Made by a program: the position numbers and the translations under genes
The notes under the pieces: generated by a model
What the model was told of the DNA's origin: nothing
What the model saw: the letters and a program-made list of their open reading frames with translations, nothing else
Database searches by the model: none
Assembly (NCBI GenBank): GCA_045587545.1
Contig: JAZNCN010000005.1
Location: 78,708 to 142,707 of the forward strand
Direction: 5' to 3'
Length of the DNA: 64,000 bases
DNA from: Caccoplasma_A sp045587545
GTDB taxonomy: Bacteria; Bacteroidota; Bacteroidia; Bacteroidales; G3-4614
In this document: piece after piece, positions 28,001 to 36,523 of the stretch
Numbering within the stretch: position 1 is the stretch's first letter
How the letters are laid out: the number at the start of each line of letters is the position of its first letter

Positions 28001-29586
28001 TTAACGTTGTGGCCAATGCCTATGCCGAAAATTTCAATTTCGGAATTGATTACCTCAATACCAGATATTACATAACTGACAGTGTTAAATTGGACAAGAA
28101 AGGCATTTGGGCTAAGAATATAACAATTAAAGATAAATTCGGACATACAGGTAAGGCTGATATGGCATTAGAACATACCAATTTCAAAAAGATGAAATAC
28201 GAAATTACATTGCATGATGTAAATAACTTCCTTGTATTTGATGTTACCGAAAAATTAAATCCCCTATATTACGGAACGGTATTTGGTACAGGTAGTGGAT
28301 TGATTAAAGGTGATGGTCTTGCTACAACTATTAGTGTAAATATGAGAACCAATCCTAATTCAAACTTTACATTTGCACTACTTGATGAAGAAGATGCCGG
28401 AGACTATAAATTTATTACATACATTGATAAAGATGCAACAGAGGTTAAAGAGGTAGAGGTTGTTACCGAAAAACCATGGGAGAGATTTAGCAACATAAAC
28501 ATAACTACCCCCAAACCCAAACATAAATTACATGTTAATCTTAGAATTGATGCCACTCGCGATGCAATGATGCGATTAGTTATAGACCCTGCAACAAACG
28601 ATCAAATAAAAGCATGGGGCGAAGGTGGAATCAGAATTGAATATAATACAAATGATGAATTAGGAATTTATGGCACATATACTGCCGAAAAAGGTAGCTA
28701 CAGTTTGAATTTGCAAGATTTAATTTCAAAAGACTTTATTGTTGAAGAAGGAAGTTCAATAAGTTTTACAGGAGATCCAATGAACGCAAATCTTAATATA
28801 GGCGCATACTATAATGTACAGGCTAACCTTTTGGACCTTGACGAAAGTTTTGCTCACGAAAATGAGCTTAATCGTACTACCGTACCCGTTCACACAACAT
28901 TACATTTAACAGGAAATCTTCAAAAACCGGAATTTACATTTGATTTGACTTTCCCAACCCTCAGCCAAAATATATACCGAAGGGTTAAGACAATTATAAA
29001 TTCTGACGATATGATGAACCGACAAGTTTTATATCTGCTTGCACTGAATAAATTCTATACACCGGAATATATGAGCGTGAGCGAACGTCATAACAACGAA
29101 CTTGCCGCAGTTGCATCATCGGCTTTATCGTCTCAATTAAACAACATTCTTGGGCAGATAAGTGAGAACTTTAACATTGGAACAAACTTCAGAAGTGATA
29201 AAGGAGACTTTACCGACCTTGAATTTGATGTTGTTCTATCATCACAACTATTAAACAACCGATTAATATTTAACGGTAACTTAGGCTACAGAGATAAATC
29301 GGTTAGCAATAATAGTTTTATTGGAGACTTTGATTTGGAGTATTTAATAAACAAATCGGGTACTTTCCGCCTTAAAGCATACAACCATTACAACGACAAA
29401 AACTACTATATTAAATCAGCTCTTACCACTCAAGGTGTTGGTATAATGTTTAAGAAAGATTTTAATAAAGCCATTGAAATTTTTAAACGTAACCCCGAAG
29501 ATGTTGCTGACGAAAAAGCAAAGAGAGAGAAACGTAAAGCTCGCAGAGAAGAGAGAAATGAGAAGAGGAATAGTAGTGAGGAGTAA
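25066..29586 (+). CDS. tamB: TamB-like translocation and assembly module protein
   Basis: 1506 residues. One N-terminal membrane anchor (~4-27), a very long stretch of repetitive beta strands typical of AsmA/TamB bridge proteins, and the conserved C-terminal DUF490 domain (~1050-1480). TamB-type proteins span the periplasm and support outer-membrane assembly or lipid transport. The start must be TTG 25066: upstream in-frame stops (TAG, TAA) lie close by and no in-frame ATG precedes the membrane anchor. The extreme C-terminus is an unusual Lys/Arg/Glu-rich tail. Convergent with the glycosyltransferase gene, 32 bases away. Confidence 0.88.
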   Translation: MIKLLSIIRIILVWLLLSIGVAYTVIYILLSVNSVQNNIANKSTKYLSEFLDCNVSIEKVKLSPFNRAAINNIVIFDKNNDTLFYAKKANASLRLLELFRKEIVISSISVSDFCIHINKKNEGSDLNINFLIDKFKIKKRNPNPPKLAINTLLLQGGHIKYDVTDAEYKDDDLFDKNHIDINDALVNASLKSISRDSINISVRALRLSEKSGFYIKNIAFKLIGNKENIRLRNFAFDGKESKLRIKENYILLPKDIDANNFMEIADLNFGINNGILVLSDFSSFIPIFKEFNTPINISCAITGNPNHLFLDTLKINYANDGLVASGYGSIDNIFPEPKNAFIFGEMKELNLTSKGAVTMLNELNVKLKDYSTLYKIKHLSFKGQISGFTSKLVTYGEFKSGIGNVETDMTIEKSNGLKFKGNIKSNKLDINKLISDKGLGEIAFNLKLDGSHSKSSNTGKVKGEINLLEYNNYKYKNIAVDAKYADKEYIGSVALNDSNIILSIDGLMNLSKNENKFALKLKGENIKLNDINLTKKYEGSLLNFDIDANFTGNRIDNADGEVVINSFSFANNGEIFVLDSAYIKANNSASPQFIEVKSELINGNIIGKYKFSSLKNSFIGILSEVMPTFFINKAKAVENYNRFKFGFKIPNTELLTKTFELPFMLSDENHINGYYNDSIGRFSVGVEVPSFSTGKIFLENSNISLEKFGDAIQGIAGTRHITSKGIKTDWNIASISSADSCHVNIDWQNTKNPNIFSGDFATTAHFLASQDGNIVDMMIYPSTFTISDSIWNIAPATLFAQGKEISIHDFEIARDNQHLKINGEISKNPEKQLNINLKQIDLSYIFDVLNRRNIVFGGEATGDVNISEIYRGGMPVMKTDGLFVKDFSYNHSVFGDLDVESKWDDEEKAICFDGEVSQPDIEKSKVMGRVMPTRDSLYFYIDAHKLRIGFIQPFTEKIMSGVGGRVSGVVEFFGRFKALNVVANAYAENFNFGIDYLNTRYYITDSVKLDKKGIWAKNITIKDKFGHTGKADMALEHTNFKKMKYEITLHDVNNFLVFDVTEKLNPLYYGTVFGTGSGLIKGDGLATTISVNMRTNPNSNFTFALLDEEDAGDYKFITYIDKDATEVKEVEVVTEKPWERFSNINITTPKPKHKLHVNLRIDATRDAMMRLVIDPATNDQIKAWGEGGIRIEYNTNDELGIYGTYTAEKGSYSLNLQDLISKDFIVEEGSSISFTGDPMNANLNIGAYYNVQANLLDLDESFAHENELNRTTVPVHTTLHLTGNLQKPEFTFDLTFPTLSQNIYRRVKTIINSDDMMNRQVLYLLALNKFYTPEYMSVSERHNNELAAVASSALSSQLNNILGQISENFNIGTNFRSDKGDFTDLEFDVVLSSQLLNNRLIFNGNLGYRDKSVSNNSFIGDFDLEYLINKSGTFRLKAYNHYNDKNYYIKSALTTQGVGIMFKKDFNKAIEIFKRNPEDVADEKAKREKRKARREERNEKRNSSEE

Positions 29587-29618
29587 TTGAATAATACAAA
29601 CAAGATTTCAATTATTTG

Positions 29619-30488
29619 TTAAATATATTTATTTAATTCAACAATATAATCTTTAATTATTTTCAAATTAGGGTAGTTATATATACGAACATTCCATTCC
29701 TTAATTATCCTATTAATGTAAAGTTTACTCATAAATGTTCCACCAAAGTATGATAATATTTTAGAAACGGCTACTCTCTCAGTTTTAAAATCTGTTAATA
29801 TAACTTCATCTGATTCTGGAGTAGCCATAACAGACTTTGAATGATGTCTGTAATAATATAAACGAGCAGAAGTAAAAGCTATTTTATTTACTTCTGATAA
29901 ATAATCAATTAACGCAACAAAATCCTGACCTCTTTTTAAAGAGGTTGAAAGATGACGTTTAACAATATCTGCCCTAATCAACTTATCCCACAACACAGGG
30001 CTACATTTGTTATTTAGAAAATCACAATTCTCAATATCTGATCTACTTAGTAATACATTCCCAAATTTATTCCATAGATCCAATGGTTTCCCTAATATAC
30101 CATTTTCATCAACAGAATATGACTTACACACGGAAATATCTGCATCCTCATCGGAAATCAATGAATACAAATGTTTATACATATTTCTATCAACATAGTC
30201 ATCTGAATCAACAAAACCGATGTATTTACCTCTTGCAACTAATACACCAGAATTGCGAGCTTGACCTTGACCTTGATTAAGTTGATGTATAACTTTGAAA
30301 TTATGATATTTTTTTGCATATTCATCTAATATTATAGAAGAACCATCAATGGAGCCATCATCAACCATAATAATTTCTATACTTTCCAATGTCTGATTTA
30401 ATAAACTGTCCAAGCAATATTTCAAATATGGTTTTGAGTTATATACTGGCACAATGACACTTACTAAATAGTCTTCACATTGAATCAT
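29619..30488 (-). CDS. Family 2 glycosyltransferase
   Basis: 289 residues. VSVIVPVYNSKPYLKYCLDSL at 9-29, MVDDGSIDGS near 40, and the metal-binding DSDD (GFVDSDDYVD) near 92 are the GT-A nucleotide-sugar fold of GT2 enzymes. No membrane segments, so cytosolic. Its ATG overlaps the M42 peptidase stop by four bases (ATGA), making it the last gene of the radical SAM operon. In that setting it could glycosylate the modified peptide, but an unrelated polysaccharide role is possible. Confidence 0.88.
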   Translation of the reverse strand: MIQCEDYLVSVIVPVYNSKPYLKYCLDSLLNQTLESIEIIMVDDGSIDGSSIILDEYAKKYHNFKVIHQLNQGQGQARNSGVLVARGKYIGFVDSDDYVDRNMYKHLYSLISDEDADISVCKSYSVDENGILGKPLDLWNKFGNVLLSRSDIENCDFLNNKCSPVLWDKLIRADIVKRHLSTSLKRGQDFVALIDYLSEVNKIAFTSARLYYYRHHSKSVMATPESDEVILTDFKTERVAVSKILSYFGGTFMSKLYINRIIKEWNVRIYNYPNLKIIKDYIVELNKYI

Positions 30489-31522
30489 AAAATAAAAGAT
30501 TTAACAAGCGCAATACAATTCTTTACATCTGTTATTGATACCACCTCAGATGGAGAATGCATATATCTCACAGGATATGAAACTATTGCCGTTTGTATCC
30601 CTTTACATTGTATCTGTATAGCCCTCGCTTCGGTACCGCTAGCATTAGGGTGCCCCTCTAATTGATAGGGAATATTTTCACTAATTGCAGTCTGGACAAT
30701 TTCATTTATTAAATTTCTATCTGTATCTGGACTAATACATAAAGACGGTCCCCTGCTTAGACGGACATCGCCATATAATCTCTGATTTATGTTAGGATAG
30801 TCCGTTGCGTGAGTTGCATCTATAACTATAGCTATGTCTGGCTTTATTTGTGTAACAGCAGGCATAGCTCCTCTTAATCCTATTTCTTCTTGAACCGTTG
30901 AAACAAAATAAATATCATAATTGGTTTTACAATTATGTAATTCTCTCATTAATTCCAATAATATAAGACTTCCTATTTTGTTATCAGCAGAACGAGTAAC
31001 TAAGTAATCATCACTTATCTGTACACGATCTGTAGAAAAAGTAACAGGATCACCAACTGATATACATTGCAATGCATGTTCTTTTGATTTAAAACCTAAA
31101 TCGACCCAAGTATCTTCTATTGAAAACGAGTTTCTTTCTTTTTCACTCAACAAATGTATTGGTTTACGTCCAACTATTCCCAAAAAAGAGTTACCGCGAT
31201 GATGTACTGCAAGTCTTGTCCCTGGCAACAACATCAAATCCACTCCTCCAATTGGGACTATATACAACATCCCGTTGTCATCAATATATTTAACCATGAA
31301 ACCAACCTCATCAATATGAGCCGTAATCATCAGTTTCTTCTTGCCTGGATTATTCTTGTGAGCAACAACATTCCCAAGCGTATCAAAATCAATTTCATCA
31401 ACATATTTATTTGCAAACTGTTCAAACAATTTTTGACCCTCTCTCTCAAAACCTGAAGGAGTTGGAATATCCAAAACCTTTGTCAGATAAAGATCACTTT
31501 CTTTATTAAAACAAATATCCAT
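30485..31522 (-). CDS. M42 family metallo-aminopeptidase
   Basis: 345 residues. The two-metal site is visible: TAHIDEVGFMV near 68, RSADNKIGSLILLE near 180, VQEEIGLRGA near 212, IVIDATHATDYP near 235 and a late His in YMHSP near 320. M42 enzymes are cytosolic dodecameric aminopeptidases. Located three bases after a radical SAM gene and overlapping the glycosyltransferase, it is a candidate for trimming the leader of the modified peptide (inference); housekeeping aminopeptidase is the alternative. A 57-residue remnant of a similar N-terminus occurs at 38883-39056. Confidence 0.9.
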   Translation of the reverse strand: MDICFNKESDLYLTKVLDIPTPSGFEREGQKLFEQFANKYVDEIDFDTLGNVVAHKNNPGKKKLMITAHIDEVGFMVKYIDDNGMLYIVPIGGVDLMLLPGTRLAVHHRGNSFLGIVGRKPIHLLSEKERNSFSIEDTWVDLGFKSKEHALQCISVGDPVTFSTDRVQISDDYLVTRSADNKIGSLILLELMRELHNCKTNYDIYFVSTVQEEIGLRGAMPAVTQIKPDIAIVIDATHATDYPNINQRLYGDVRLSRGPSLCISPDTDRNLINEIVQTAISENIPYQLEGHPNASGTEARAIQIQCKGIQTAIVSYPVRYMHSPSEVVSITDVKNCIALVKSFIL

Positions 31523-31525
31523 AAA

Positions 31526-32461
31526 TTATTTAAAAGGAATAAAAGATTTTTCACCTAAAACTTCGGCTGTTTTTTTCCATGTTCCCGGACATTGTGCCTG
31601 AACAATGCACTCCTGACATGGTTTGAAGTTTGCACCACCATCCCCCTTGAGGTTAAAACGGATTTTATTATCTATGGGATTCTCATATGGCAAATATAGA
31701 GCTGTCATTTCCTCCTCACTTTCATATTTCTGCAGGAACGACCAATAGTAAGGATCTATACAGCATAACGGGGTATTAAATATACGAACAATCCTGTTTC
31801 TTCCATTTTTTTGATATTCTACGACTTTATCCAAAGTATTCTCAATATAAGGTCTGGAAACAGAAAACGGTACTGATGAATCACCCTTATTTGTCAGTGC
31901 CGTTCCTGTCAGGTCAATATTGCAAAGCACCCAAGGCACATTATCTGGGAATGTTTCGTAGAGCCAATCAACATACTCAGGAAGAAGTTGATATGTACTA
32001 TTATTGATAATATGCTTTATGGTCACTTTGACACCAGCCTGAATCAGATTGTTTACTCCGAGCAGGGATTTTTGGAAACTACCCAACACGGAAGTCACAC
32101 GATCATGTTCATTTTCCCTGAAACTATGAAACGCCGTCGTGAGTTCAAATTCGTTTCCTGCCACAGCAATGAACCTCTTCAAAAATTCTGGATCGGAAAA
32201 CTTCAAGGAATTTGAGAGAATCCCAAGTTTTAGACCTTTCCTATTTATATATGACACAAGGTCTAAAATACCCTTATAAATGGTTGGTTCTCCACCTGAA
32301 ATCAAGACCATTTCAATGCTCTCTTTTTCAATCGCCTTGTCAACAGCATCATATAGTTCATCCAAGGTTAATTGCGTATAACGTCTCGCATTCAACGCAC
32401 ATGGACAGAAGACGCACTTCTCGTTACAAATATATGATGGAGATATAAATAATGTTTTCAT
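31526..32461 (-). CDS. Short radical SAM enzyme E (paralogue of the 34191-35117 gene)
   Basis: 311 residues. Radical SAM cluster Cys12-x3-Cys16-x2-Cys19 followed by Pro-Cys21; SAM-binding ISGGEPTIY near 58. Near the C-terminus TPLCCIDPYYW and CQECIVQAQCPGTW supply cysteines for one auxiliary cluster, a shortened (twitch-like) arrangement. The gene at 34191 has the same cysteine spacing, the same PLC-IDPYYW block and the same CPGTW end, so the two are duplicates. Three bases before the M42 gene. Substrate presumed to be the nearby peptide. Confidence 0.85.
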   Translation of the reverse strand: MKTLFISPSYICNEKCVFCPCALNARRYTQLTLDELYDAVDKAIEKESIEMVLISGGEPTIYKGILDLVSYINRKGLKLGILSNSLKFSDPEFLKRFIAVAGNEFELTTAFHSFRENEHDRVTSVLGSFQKSLLGVNNLIQAGVKVTIKHIINNSTYQLLPEYVDWLYETFPDNVPWVLCNIDLTGTALTNKGDSSVPFSVSRPYIENTLDKVVEYQKNGRNRIVRIFNTPLCCIDPYYWSFLQKYESEEEMTALYLPYENPIDNKIRFNLKGDGGANFKPCQECIVQAQCPGTWKKTAEVLGEKSFIPFK

Positions 32462-32488
32462 TTATTAGGGTTCTTATATATTAAGTTC

Positions 32489-33817
32489 TCATTTAAGTAA
32501 AATATTTTCAAGTATAGATAGTGTTTGTTTACAGAATCGTGTGTCCGGCTTATGAATTGTGGTAAATTTTCTTTCTGTATTTATGACACAACCACCGCCA
32601 CATATTCCTAATGCTGGACAGTCATAACATTCTGGCATATATAATGGGGAACGCTTCTGCCACTCTTTGTACATAGAGGATTGAGCTGGGTCAAACGTAT
32701 CATCAAATATATCGGTGATGAAATGTTTTTTATCCATAATATGCTCATGACAAATACCAACTGACCCATCTGGTGCTATAGCAATCTGTCGTCCTCCTGC
32801 TGCATTACAATCAAACAGGCACGGATGTTTCTTTTCAAACACCTGCAAACGACGCCCTGTTCTGTTTTCTGTTATATTGTGTTCAGTTAATTCAAAATAC
32901 GCTGATGACACAAAATCTGCAGCAGCATTATCATAGTCACCATCAAGTTGTATAATATCATTATCAAGAATGACATTAAAACCGATATTTGTAGCTTCAA
33001 CAGTATTGATAAAATAATCAAGAACTTCTGATCTTCTTTCTATAGTTTGTGGTGTAAGTGTACATGCAACATTCAAATCAATACCTATTTCTTTGCACTT
33101 CTTAAAGTTTTTTGTAGCAATTTCCCAAGCTAGTGTTCTTAAATCAGGGAATACTCTATTAATTGATGCCTCCTTATCACCATCAAGAGAAAAAGTTAGT
33201 GTAACATCATGTTTTTTTATAAAACTAATATCATTATCATCAAGCAATGTACCATTAGTAACCACTAATATTTTTGTTTTTTGGGGAAGGATCCCAAACA
33301 AGATATAATCCTTTATTTTTTCTATTGCATGATACAAAACTACCTTATTGTGAAATGGCTCTCCTCCGTAAAAAATTATTGTTTTTCTTTCATCAAAGCG
33401 TTCCTTGTCCAAATTAATAAGTCTAACAAAAAAGTCAAGACCCTTATCAAATGTACCAATAGACATTATTCCTTCCTTTGTATTTGCAACCTCAGATTGT
33501 TTTTCAAAACAATATTTACATGCAAGGTTACAATTCTTTGTTAAAAAGAAATAGGCTGTTGATATATATGGTTCTTGTATTTCATTTCTGTAAATTTCTA
33601 ACAGTTTTTCGTCAGAATTATCAGATAAACAAATAAAACCTTCTTTTGATAATATATTATATAATTCTGAATCACGAGAAATATTTATAGCTCTTCTGTT
33701 TATATCAATTTCAGATTCTCCGATAGAGACTAATTTCATTTTCAAAGAGTGGTATAAAACCCTTTCTCCACGGTGATTCAATAGATGTGAATATCTTGAT
33801 AATTTATACTGAGTCAT
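32489..33817 (-). CDS. Radical SAM/SPASM peptide maturase D
   Basis: 442 residues. The N-terminal ~85 residues lack cysteine clusters and may recognise a leader peptide. Radical SAM cluster Cys96-x3-Cys100-x2-Cys103 (CNLACKYCF), FYGGEP near 150, then a SPASM domain with HPCLFDCNAAGG, GICHEH and CYDCPALGICGGGC plus a final Cys. This anSME-like layout with two auxiliary clusters is the usual architecture of enzymes that crosslink ribosomal peptides. Directly downstream of the precursor gene, separated from it by a hairpin. Confidence 0.87.
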   Translation of the reverse strand: MTQYKLSRYSHLLNHRGERVLYHSLKMKLVSIGESEIDINRRAINISRDSELYNILSKEGFICLSDNSDEKLLEIYRNEIQEPYISTAYFFLTKNCNLACKYCFEKQSEVANTKEGIMSIGTFDKGLDFFVRLINLDKERFDERKTIIFYGGEPFHNKVVLYHAIEKIKDYILFGILPQKTKILVVTNGTLLDDNDISFIKKHDVTLTFSLDGDKEASINRVFPDLRTLAWEIATKNFKKCKEIGIDLNVACTLTPQTIERRSEVLDYFINTVEATNIGFNVILDNDIIQLDGDYDNAAADFVSSAYFELTEHNITENRTGRRLQVFEKKHPCLFDCNAAGGRQIAIAPDGSVGICHEHIMDKKHFITDIFDDTFDPAQSSMYKEWQKRSPLYMPECYDCPALGICGGGCVINTERKFTTIHKPDTRFCKQTLSILENILLK

Positions 33818-33842
33818 AGCTGTTAAATTTATTAATTACAAG

Positions 33843-33867
33843 GACCTGGATATTTAATATCCAGGTC
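33843..33867 (-). terminator. Hairpin between precursor gene and maturase D (attenuator-like)
   Basis: GACCTGGATAT pairs perfectly with ATATCCAGGTC (11 bp) around a three-base loop, 19 bases after the precursor stop codon. On the minus strand it is followed by CTTGTAATT rather than a long T run, so partial termination or 3'-end protection of the precursor mRNA is more likely than full termination. Confidence 0.6.
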
Positions 33868-33886
33868 ACATTGATAATCTTCTGCA

Positions 33887-34114
33887 TTAATTGCAGATTG
33901 CACCCCAGTTATTCCAACCGTTATTCATCCATGATTCCCATGCACGGTTCTCAAACTTTGATGCTAAAGAGCAATTGTTTGATTCATTATTTGAATCATA
34001 CATTGCTGTAATGCTAGCAGCATTACCTTCAAGCTCGATACTAACTTCTGTACCTAACTTCTCTGAAAAAACTTTTACAGTCTTCATTGGTTTAAAATTT
34101 AAAAAATTAAACAT
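33887..34114 (-). CDS. Candidate RiPP precursor peptide with W-x2-W-x4-W-x2-W core
   Basis: 75 residues. The N-terminal part (KTVKVFSEKLGTEVSIELEGN) looks like a beta-hairpin leader, followed by a flexible Asn/Ser-rich linker with Cys48. The C-terminus carries Trp59, Trp62, Trp67 and Trp70 in AWESWMNNGWNNWGAICN, ending Cys74-Asn75. Small size, odd aromatic tail, and position between two SPASM plus short radical SAM pairs all mark it as their substrate. ATG 34114 has GGAG ten bases upstream; ATG 34087 (MKTVKV) is possible. No GG-type leader motif. I do not recognise a named precursor family. Confidence 0.78.
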   Translation of the reverse strand: MFNFLNFKPMKTVKVFSEKLGTEVSIELEGNAASITAMYDSNNESNNCSLASKFENRAWESWMNNGWNNWGAICN

Positions 34115-34190
34115 AAGTGCATTTCTCCATATGAGATAATGCTTTTTCTTTTCATATATCTTTTAAGTATTATAACAAACAGTATAAAAT

Positions 34191-35117
34191 TTACCCACAA
34201 ACAATACCCTTCAATATTGATTCATCAAAATTGTTCTTGAAACTACGCCATGTGCCTGGACAATATTTATTCAATTCACAATTTGTACATGCTTCAAACA
34301 ATGGACCGCTATCACTACCAATATCCCATAACAATTCACTATTAGGCACTTTATATGCTGCAACATTTTCTTGTGTTGAAGTTTCTATAAATCCCCAATA
34401 ATATGGGTCTATTAAACATAATGGGGTAGTTAATACCTTTACATTTCGTTTGTGTCCAAGTTTCCTTTGTTCAATTACGATATCTAAAGCCTGCTGTAAA
34501 TAGGGAATAGAATCACGAAAATCCACAGCAACATTCTCTTTATTTGATGCTGCTGTACCATTAATATCTATATTGCAGAACAACAATGTAACATTATCTT
34601 CAAATTGAGATGTTGCCCATTTTATATATTCTGGAAGATCCTTATATGTATAGTTAACGATATTATTTTTTATAGATAACTTTACATTATGTTTAAGCAT
34701 ATTTGAGATTCCTTTCATGCTCCTATTGAAACTGCCCTTGTGTTGTGTCAAAAAATCATGTTTCTCTGGAATATGACTATGAAAAGCTACCGTCACATCA
34801 AGTTTTGAGCCATCAATAATTGAAAACATTTTTTCAGCAAATGTATCATCTGCAAGACGTAAAGCATTTGTAAGTAAACTTATATTAACATCAAATCTTT
34901 TAATATAATCCAATATTTTAAAGAAGTCGGGGTGAATTGTTGGTTCTCCTCCAGACAATAATATATTTTCAACTCCTTTTTCTTCTATTGATTGACGTAC
35001 TGTCATACATACTTGATCATATGTTAGCGAAGGCACAGTTACAGAGTCTTTTGAACATGGACAAAATTGACAACGCTCATTACATACATACCCTATTGCA
35101 CAATATAATGTTTTCAT
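34191..35117 (-). CDS. Short radical SAM enzyme C (paralogue of the 31526-32461 gene)
   Basis: 308 residues. Cys12/Cys16/Cys19 plus Pro-Cys21, LSGGEPTIHP near 57, VAFHSHIPEKHDFLTQH, a PLCLIDPYYW block and C-terminal CTNCELNKYCPGTW. Alignment with enzyme E is collinear through the whole length. Two bases after maturase B, so the pair is probably co-translated. It lies directly before the precursor gene. Confidence 0.85.
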   Translation of the reverse strand: MKTLYCAIGYVCNERCQFCPCSKDSVTVPSLTYDQVCMTVRQSIEEKGVENILLSGGEPTIHPDFFKILDYIKRFDVNISLLTNALRLADDTFAEKMFSIIDGSKLDVTVAFHSHIPEKHDFLTQHKGSFNRSMKGISNMLKHNVKLSIKNNIVNYTYKDLPEYIKWATSQFEDNVTLLFCNIDINGTAASNKENVAVDFRDSIPYLQQALDIVIEQRKLGHKRNVKVLTTPLCLIDPYYWGFIETSTQENVAAYKVPNSELLWDIGSDSGPLFEACTNCELNKYCPGTWRSFKNNFDESILKGIVCG

Positions 35118-35119
35118 CT

Positions 35120-36523
35120 TTATATTTTGTTTAGTTTTACTCTTCCCCTTGTCAATGGAAATATAGCATTTGGCTCAGAAAGAATTAATTCTATTAGTTT
35201 TGGATACAATGTTTTATTTGCAACACATTCCTGATTATCAACACCCTCAACACATCCTTTTTTATACTTTATTGCTGTAGTACACCCCCCCTTGCAATAG
35301 AACCAAAAAGGACAGTTGTCACATTCATTTATATGCTTTTTATTGAAAAAATCACAATTAGATTTCTTCGCATTATTGACAAGAGTAATTAGGTCTTGCT
35401 TATCATGAACAGAGCCTATAGCCTCTTTCTTGTAATCAGTGACATCACACGGATAAATCAGTCCATCCTGATCAAAAGCTATCATCTTTGTGCCACCCAT
35501 ACACCCTCGTGAAGTACATATATTAGATTTACTTCGGACAAGGAGATTCATTAATTTCTCTTGAACATTCAATTCTGTAATTGGATATCCTCTTTTATTC
35601 AATTCAACTAATTTTGAAAGTAATGTTATCTCTGCTAATTCCACTTGCTTCTTAGTTAAGCATAATCCAGCATCTTTCATTACGGGATTATCTTTAACAA
35701 GATTAAGTTTAAAACATAAAACTTTAACTTCTGTTGCCAAAAACTCAATGATTTCTTTAAGATACGGAAAACTTTTGCTAGTCAATACTGTTACTACGCC
35801 AAAATTCTTTAAATTTTCATTATTTGCCAAAATCTTTACACCTCGCATCATTTTTTCAAATGACGGTTTTCCATTCATTAAAGGTCTATGCATATTCTGG
35901 ACTAACTCAAATCCATCAATGCTAACTCCTAAACGAATATTTCTTATAGCACACTCCTCGGCTAATTCTTCCGTTATAAGACTTGCATTTGTTTCAATAG
36001 AAATTAATGGATATAATCCCTTTTCTTTAAACATATTGTCCATCCTTCTGATTTTATCAAATGCTATTAATGGTTCTCCGCCCCAAGGTTGTACACAAAA
36101 ATTTTTAATCTTGTATTTAATACAATAGTCAATAATATAATTGGTGATAGCATCAAGATTTTTATCAGATATTGTACGAACTTTATCTTCTAAATGCCTA
36201 AAACAATATATACAACGGAAATTACATGCCTGTGTTAAATCAAATATAAAGAATGTCGGTTGTACTCTTTCTTTTACCTGACATTCAAGACAATTTCCTC
36301 TTTCAATCAATCCTCGTTGAATCATCTTGAATGCAAGAGGCTCTTCAATATTTTGATAATATAATTGCTCACATAGTTCTGACGATAATATAATAGAACA
36401 GCCATTCTCAGGATTTAAAAGGAAACCATTCCTTTCAATTTCATCTTTGAAAAGATAGCCACCTTTAAATCTACCTATATTACCTCCTATATCAAAAGAT
36501 CTTATATACTCTAAACTTCCCAT
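35120..36523 (-). CDS. Radical SAM/SPASM peptide maturase B
   Basis: 467 residues. An N-terminal ~90-residue segment has an extra CxxC (Cys78, Cys81). Radical SAM cluster Cys100-x3-Cys104-x2-Cys107 (CNFRCIYCF), QPWGGEPLIAF near 145, VSIDGFE near 200, then SPASM cysteines in SRGCMGG, YPCDVTDY, CDNCPFWFYCKGGC and two later cysteines. This is the peptide-maturase architecture. Its ATG overlaps the stop of the 94-residue gene by one base, and it is two bases from enzyme C. Not a close copy of maturase D outside the motifs. Confidence 0.87.
   Translation of the reverse strand: MGSLEYIRSFDIGGNIGRFKGGYLFKDEIERNGFLLNPENGCSIILSSELCEQLYYQNIEEPLAFKMIQRGLIERGNCLECQVKERVQPTFFIFDLTQACNFRCIYCFRHLEDKVRTISDKNLDAITNYIIDYCIKYKIKNFCVQPWGGEPLIAFDKIRRMDNMFKEKGLYPLISIETNASLITEELAEECAIRNIRLGVSIDGFELVQNMHRPLMNGKPSFEKMMRGVKILANNENLKNFGVVTVLTSKSFPYLKEIIEFLATEVKVLCFKLNLVKDNPVMKDAGLCLTKKQVELAEITLLSKLVELNKRGYPITELNVQEKLMNLLVRSKSNICTSRGCMGGTKMIAFDQDGLIYPCDVTDYKKEAIGSVHDKQDLITLVNNAKKSNCDFFNKKHINECDNCPFWFYCKGGCTTAIKYKKGCVEGVDNQECVANKTLYPKLIELILSEPNAIFPLTRGRVKLNKI

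Noticed and set aside
32489..36523. GG-leader radical SAM system of Bacteroidales
   Set aside because: The precursor has no Gly-Gly leader motif, and the enzymes are canonical radical SAM proteins with intact cluster cysteines.
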